Source of the DNA: Azophilus sp965220425
GTDB taxonomy: Bacteria > Pseudomonadota > Gammaproteobacteria > Pseudomonadales > Azotimanducaceae
Assembly: GCA_965220425.1 (NCBI GenBank)
Contig: OZ244830.1
Coordinates: 4,526,001-4,590,000 of the forward strand
Direction of reading: 5' to 3'
Length of the DNA stretch: 64,000 bases
In this document: positions 62,401 to 64,000 of the stretch, one piece after another
How positions within the stretch are numbered: position 1 is the stretch's first letter
How the letters are laid out: every line of letters begins with the position of its first letter
The notes under the pieces: model-generated
The model's input: the letters and a program-made list of their open reading frames with translations, nothing else
Told to the model about the DNA's origin: nothing
Database searches by the model: none
Program-made: the position numbers and the translations under genes

Positions 62401-64000
62401 CTTGCCCGGACCGTGGGTGTTGGTATAGGTAGCCGTGGCCCGCAGATACTTCCCAATATCGTCCGTGCCGGGCGTATACGACGCCGACCGGGCCCCGTCG
62501 ATGTCCTCCCAGCCGGTGGCGCCGTCGTCTGAGCGCTCCCATTGCCAGGTCGTGCCGGTGACGCCCCCGTCGGGGTCGGACAGACTGGCCTGGACCGGGC
62601 TGCCGACACGGGGCTGGGTCAAGGGAAGGCTCACCGTCCCCTCGTGCTCGACGTCGGTGACTTCGATCGTCAACGTGACCGTGTCGCTCGTGTTCTGCGC
62701 GTCGGTGGCGGTGACCGTGACTTCGTATTCCCGCCGGGTCTCGTAGTCGAGTCGCGTTGTGGACCGGACTCGCAGCTCGCCGATGCTCTCGTCCAGGATG
62801 TAGAACGACTCCGCGTCGGTGCCGCCCAGCGTGTACGTGAGTTCGTCGTGGTTGTAGTCGGCCGCCTCGACCGTGGCGATGACCACGTCGCCGCCGGTGT
62901 TCTCGGTCACCTGCCGGGTGTCGGCGTCGTTCGGGAACTCAGGCGCCTGCTGAGGGGTGACCCTCAGGATCTCATCCCTCCAACCCCTCGTGGAAGTGGA
63001 GAGATACAAGGCATTGTCGGGACCGATCATCGGAGTCCGCAGTCGGTGGTCACGGTCACCGAAGTGGTCGAGTTCCTCCGGAACGACGTGGCTCGCGAAG
63101 GTCCCGTCTTCGGTGAACTCGAAGATGCGCAATGATCGGCCCTTGAGCGTGGCCACGGCCAGCCGGCCCTCCCAGAGGCCCCACTGCTCGCCTTCGAGGA
63201 AGATGCCTCCGCTCGTGGCCAGGGTCGGGTTGCCCGACGACCACCTGGCCTCGACCGCACCGGGAAACTTCACCAGGTCGGTCATGGGGGCGGTGTCGTC
63301 GTAGCCGGAGGTCGGGTCGCCGTTCTCGTCGGTGGGCACTGGATCCCAGCCATAGTTGGCGCCCGCGCGCAGCAGGTTGATCTCGTCGTCCACCGTCGGC
63401 CCGTGCTCCACGGCCCACATCTGCCTCGTACCGGGCCTCAGGGCCAGACCCTGCGGGTTGCGGTGACCGTACGAGTAGACCACTGACCCCGCGAACGGGT
63501 TGTCCGCGGGCGCGGCGCCCGTCAAGGGGTCCACCCGCAGTATCTTTCCGCCGAGCGAGTCCAGGTCCTGCGGGACGGTCCCGATAACCTCGGTGTCGCC
63601 GGTGGAGATCCACAGATTGCCATCGGGGCCGAAGCGCAGGCGGCAGCCGTTGTGGTTGTCCTCGCGCGGGATGTTCCCGACAAGGGGATCATGGGCCCGG
63701 GTGGCCGTGGTGTAGGTCGCGTCTATCGTCCAGGCGACCACCTGTATCACCTTGCCGGTACGCTGCTGGCAGATGTAGATCCGCCGGTTGTCGACGAAGT
63801 CGGGATCGACTTCCAGCCCCATCACGCCACCGTTTTCGTCGGTATCCAGGTCGCTGAAGTCGGCGGACACGGTCTGGAGCGTGCCATCGGGGCGCAGGCT
63901 GCTCAGCCCTTGGGGCGGGTCGGGAAGTGGGTCTTGCTGCCGATGGCCATCCCGTTCGGTGAACAGCATCGTCCCGTCGGGAGTGAAGGCGATCCCCCAG
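58399..64000 (-). CDS. Exported protein with two PQQ-type glucose/sorbosone dehydrogenase domains and shared cassette (member D, N-terminus beyond window)
   Basis: 1866 residues are visible; the frame continues past the window edge (WGIAFTPDGTM at the edge). GSDH beta-propeller 1 lies at 64000-62945: CRLRFGPDGNLWISTGD, GGKILRVDP, SYGHRNPQGLALRPGT, NYGWDPVP. Then cadherin, Ig-like, cadherin and Ig-like domains (62940-61770), and GSDH propeller 2 (61745-60720) with the same motifs. Next come cadherin, FN3 (60420-60130), SwmB (60115-59800), Calx-beta (59765-59440) and the shared cassette to the stop at 58399. Such propellers oxidise sugars with PQQ in the periplasm or outside; substrate and cofactor need testing. 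The stop overlaps the start of the next gene. Confidence 0.85.
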   Translation of the reverse strand, partial: WGIAFTPDGTMLFTERDGHRQQDPLPDPPQGLSSLRPDGTLQTVSADFSDLDTDENGGVMGLEVDPDFVDNRRIYICQQRTGKVIQVVAWTIDATYTTATRAHDPLVGNIPREDNHNGCRLRFGPDGNLWISTGDTEVIGTVPQDLDSLGGKILRVDPLTGAAPADNPFAGSVVYSYGHRNPQGLALRPGTRQMWAVEHGPTVDDEINLLRAGANYGWDPVPTDENGDPTSGYDDTAPMTDLVKFPGAVEARWSSGNPTLATSGGIFLEGEQWGLWEGRLAVATLKGRSLRIFEFTEDGTFASHVVPEELDHFGDRDHRLRTPMIGPDNALYLSTSTRGWRDEILRVTPQQAPEFPNDADTRQVTENTGGDVVIATVEAADYNHDELTYTLGGTDAESFYILDESIGELRVRSTTRLDYETRREYEVTVTATDAQNTSDTVTLTIEVTDVEHEGTVSLPLTQPRVGSPVQASLSDPDGGVTGTTWQWERSDDGATGWEDIDGARSASYTPGTDDIGKYLRATATYTNTHGPGKTAQSVTSDAVGAVPNTNPEFPSAPVVRRVAEHTAEGQPIGSPVEAGDADGDPLQYALSGMDGNLFGINRSSGQLLTRAALDYEMANEYEVDVSVSDGKDTNAVSDNKVDDSVTVTIEVTNVDEPGSVSLLPTQLRAWTVVRATLSDPDGVDLLAVSWQWEESSDKTAWTRIDGATQADYTPTDSVLGQYLRATAGYTDGQGTGKSAAVVSDNVVGERESGPELTVVPLVSGLSVPWGVAFAPDGTMLFTERGDRLSSRLTDGTVQSVSADFDDLLVSGEAGLMAIVVDPAFASNRRFYTCQAHSGPEVQVIAWTINATYTAATRADDPLVGNIPAASRHSGCRLRFGPQGYLWIATGDASAGTVPQDLNSLGGKVLRVDAATGAAAAGNPFGSRIYTYGHRNVQGLARRPGTNQMWSVEHGPTVDDEINLLSAGGNYGWDPVPSYNEGVPMTDLVKFPGAVEARWSSGNHTLATSGGIFLEGEDWGEWDGRLAVAALKDQLLHVFEFTADGNFVSQIAVAALDGAYGRLRTPMLGPDGALYVTTSNGSGQDKILRVSASRAPAFLTDTETRNVVENNNISTLVAKVLALDSDGDTLAYTLSGPDAESFSIPDAAVGAIQANVAFDYETKRSYEVTVTATDPQGLNDSTTLTITVTDTDEPPAAPGAPTVSAKAGTTDSLDVIWVAPANDGPAITDYDYRHRTASPQGRWTEVTNTTITGTTATITGLADGTSYDVQVRATNDEGTGDWSDSGTGTTDANAAPAFDNTMVVEGKEVILTYDRMLDESSVPAPEDFEVVVEGAPISGALSPGALRGKRYPASRGEPVSVIAVVVNGTEVRLTLDRPVAHGERVTVSYTPGTNPIRDTAGVAAPAIVDEVAVETLVSVMDAAAVEGGIVVFDVTLSGAVEEALTVAWTLADGTAVAGDDYAAQSGSLTIPVDEDSGPVRVSTIDDSAVEDDETFTLTLAEPADFPYWALLKDAMATGTIVDNDVGGGTGGGGSGGGAANRPPVVEREIDDQALDAGEVLELDIRLNFYDRDQRALDYTAESADASVATVEVDRNGVLTIRGVSRGVTAITVTVADRRDERASDTFLVAVKGPALVALLPRAADPVREGFVRVINHDAEAGEVTIEAVDDTGMRLGPITLSVDAGATVHFNSGDLEDGNAAKGLPTGVGSGEGDWRLVLDSDLDFEALSYIRTADGFLTAMHDTVPVRDGAYEVAIFNPGSNPNQVSGLRLVNPGAEDAQVTITGIDDAGVSPGSTVALTVPSGASRTIAAADLEAGAEGFDGSLGDGLGKWRLRVESDQPIVVMSLLSSPTGHLTNLSSAPDRGPY

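Overview
The window is high-GC bacterial DNA. Overlapping operons, a kexin-like S8/P-domain remnant, HicAB and VapBC modules, an MFS-PlsC fusion and giant Sec-exported FN3/cadherin/Calx-beta proteins fit a proteobacterium, most likely an uncultured, possibly marine or host-associated gammaproteobacterium. That assignment is inference: no rRNA, tRNA or marker gene is visible.

Layout. (1) 1-5775, minus strand: an exopolysaccharide/O-antigen type operon of three genes (ExoA-like GT2, Wzy/O-antigen ligase with a soluble tail, two-GT2-domain glycosyltransferase running off the edge). The genes are joined by two GTGA start/stop overlaps. (2) 5776-16037: accessory metabolism (DUF1932-type dehydrogenase, exported M20 amidohydrolase, cation transporter, MFS-acyltransferase fusion, cytochrome P450, ADP-forming acyl-CoA synthetase with ATP-grasp first) plus a PIN gene beside a broken Uma2 gene. 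(3) 16.1-20.9 kb: a mosaic in which a D-amino-acid-dehydrogenase-like gene and an ABC-F gene are interleaved with decayed fragments of each other and with two PIN/antitoxin modules. (4) 21-23.4 kb: an exported phosphoesterase and a HicAB module, each preceded at a similar distance by the same 30-nt sequence. (5) 23.5-64 kb, minus strand: about 40 kb occupied by four very large exported proteins (1109, 5004, 4695 and >1866 aa) and two small companion genes.

The giant-protein locus is the most unusual part. All four large proteins end in the same C-terminal cassette (Gly-rich linker, one Ig/cadherin-like domain, tandem beta modules ending near SPTGHLTNLS). They differ in their N-terminal enzymatic cargo: LRR-metzincin protease; subtilisin remnant with P domain; LRR-metzincin plus GLUG, spondin, choice-of-anchor-B and arylsulfotransferase domains; and two PQQ-type glucose/sorbosone dehydrogenase domains. 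Two of them are preceded by a small exported gene that looks like the detached prodomain of the matching protease family. Three genes (58399-64000, 57461-58399, 43374-57461) are chained by TGATG and TAATG overlaps. The copies share tracts that look near-identical and pieces that look shuffled through short homologies, so the locus appears to recombine actively. A chimeric assembly has to be excluded before biology is inferred from the junctions.

All readings come from inspection of the sequence and family knowledge. No database search or alignment program was run, and identities and domain borders are approximate.
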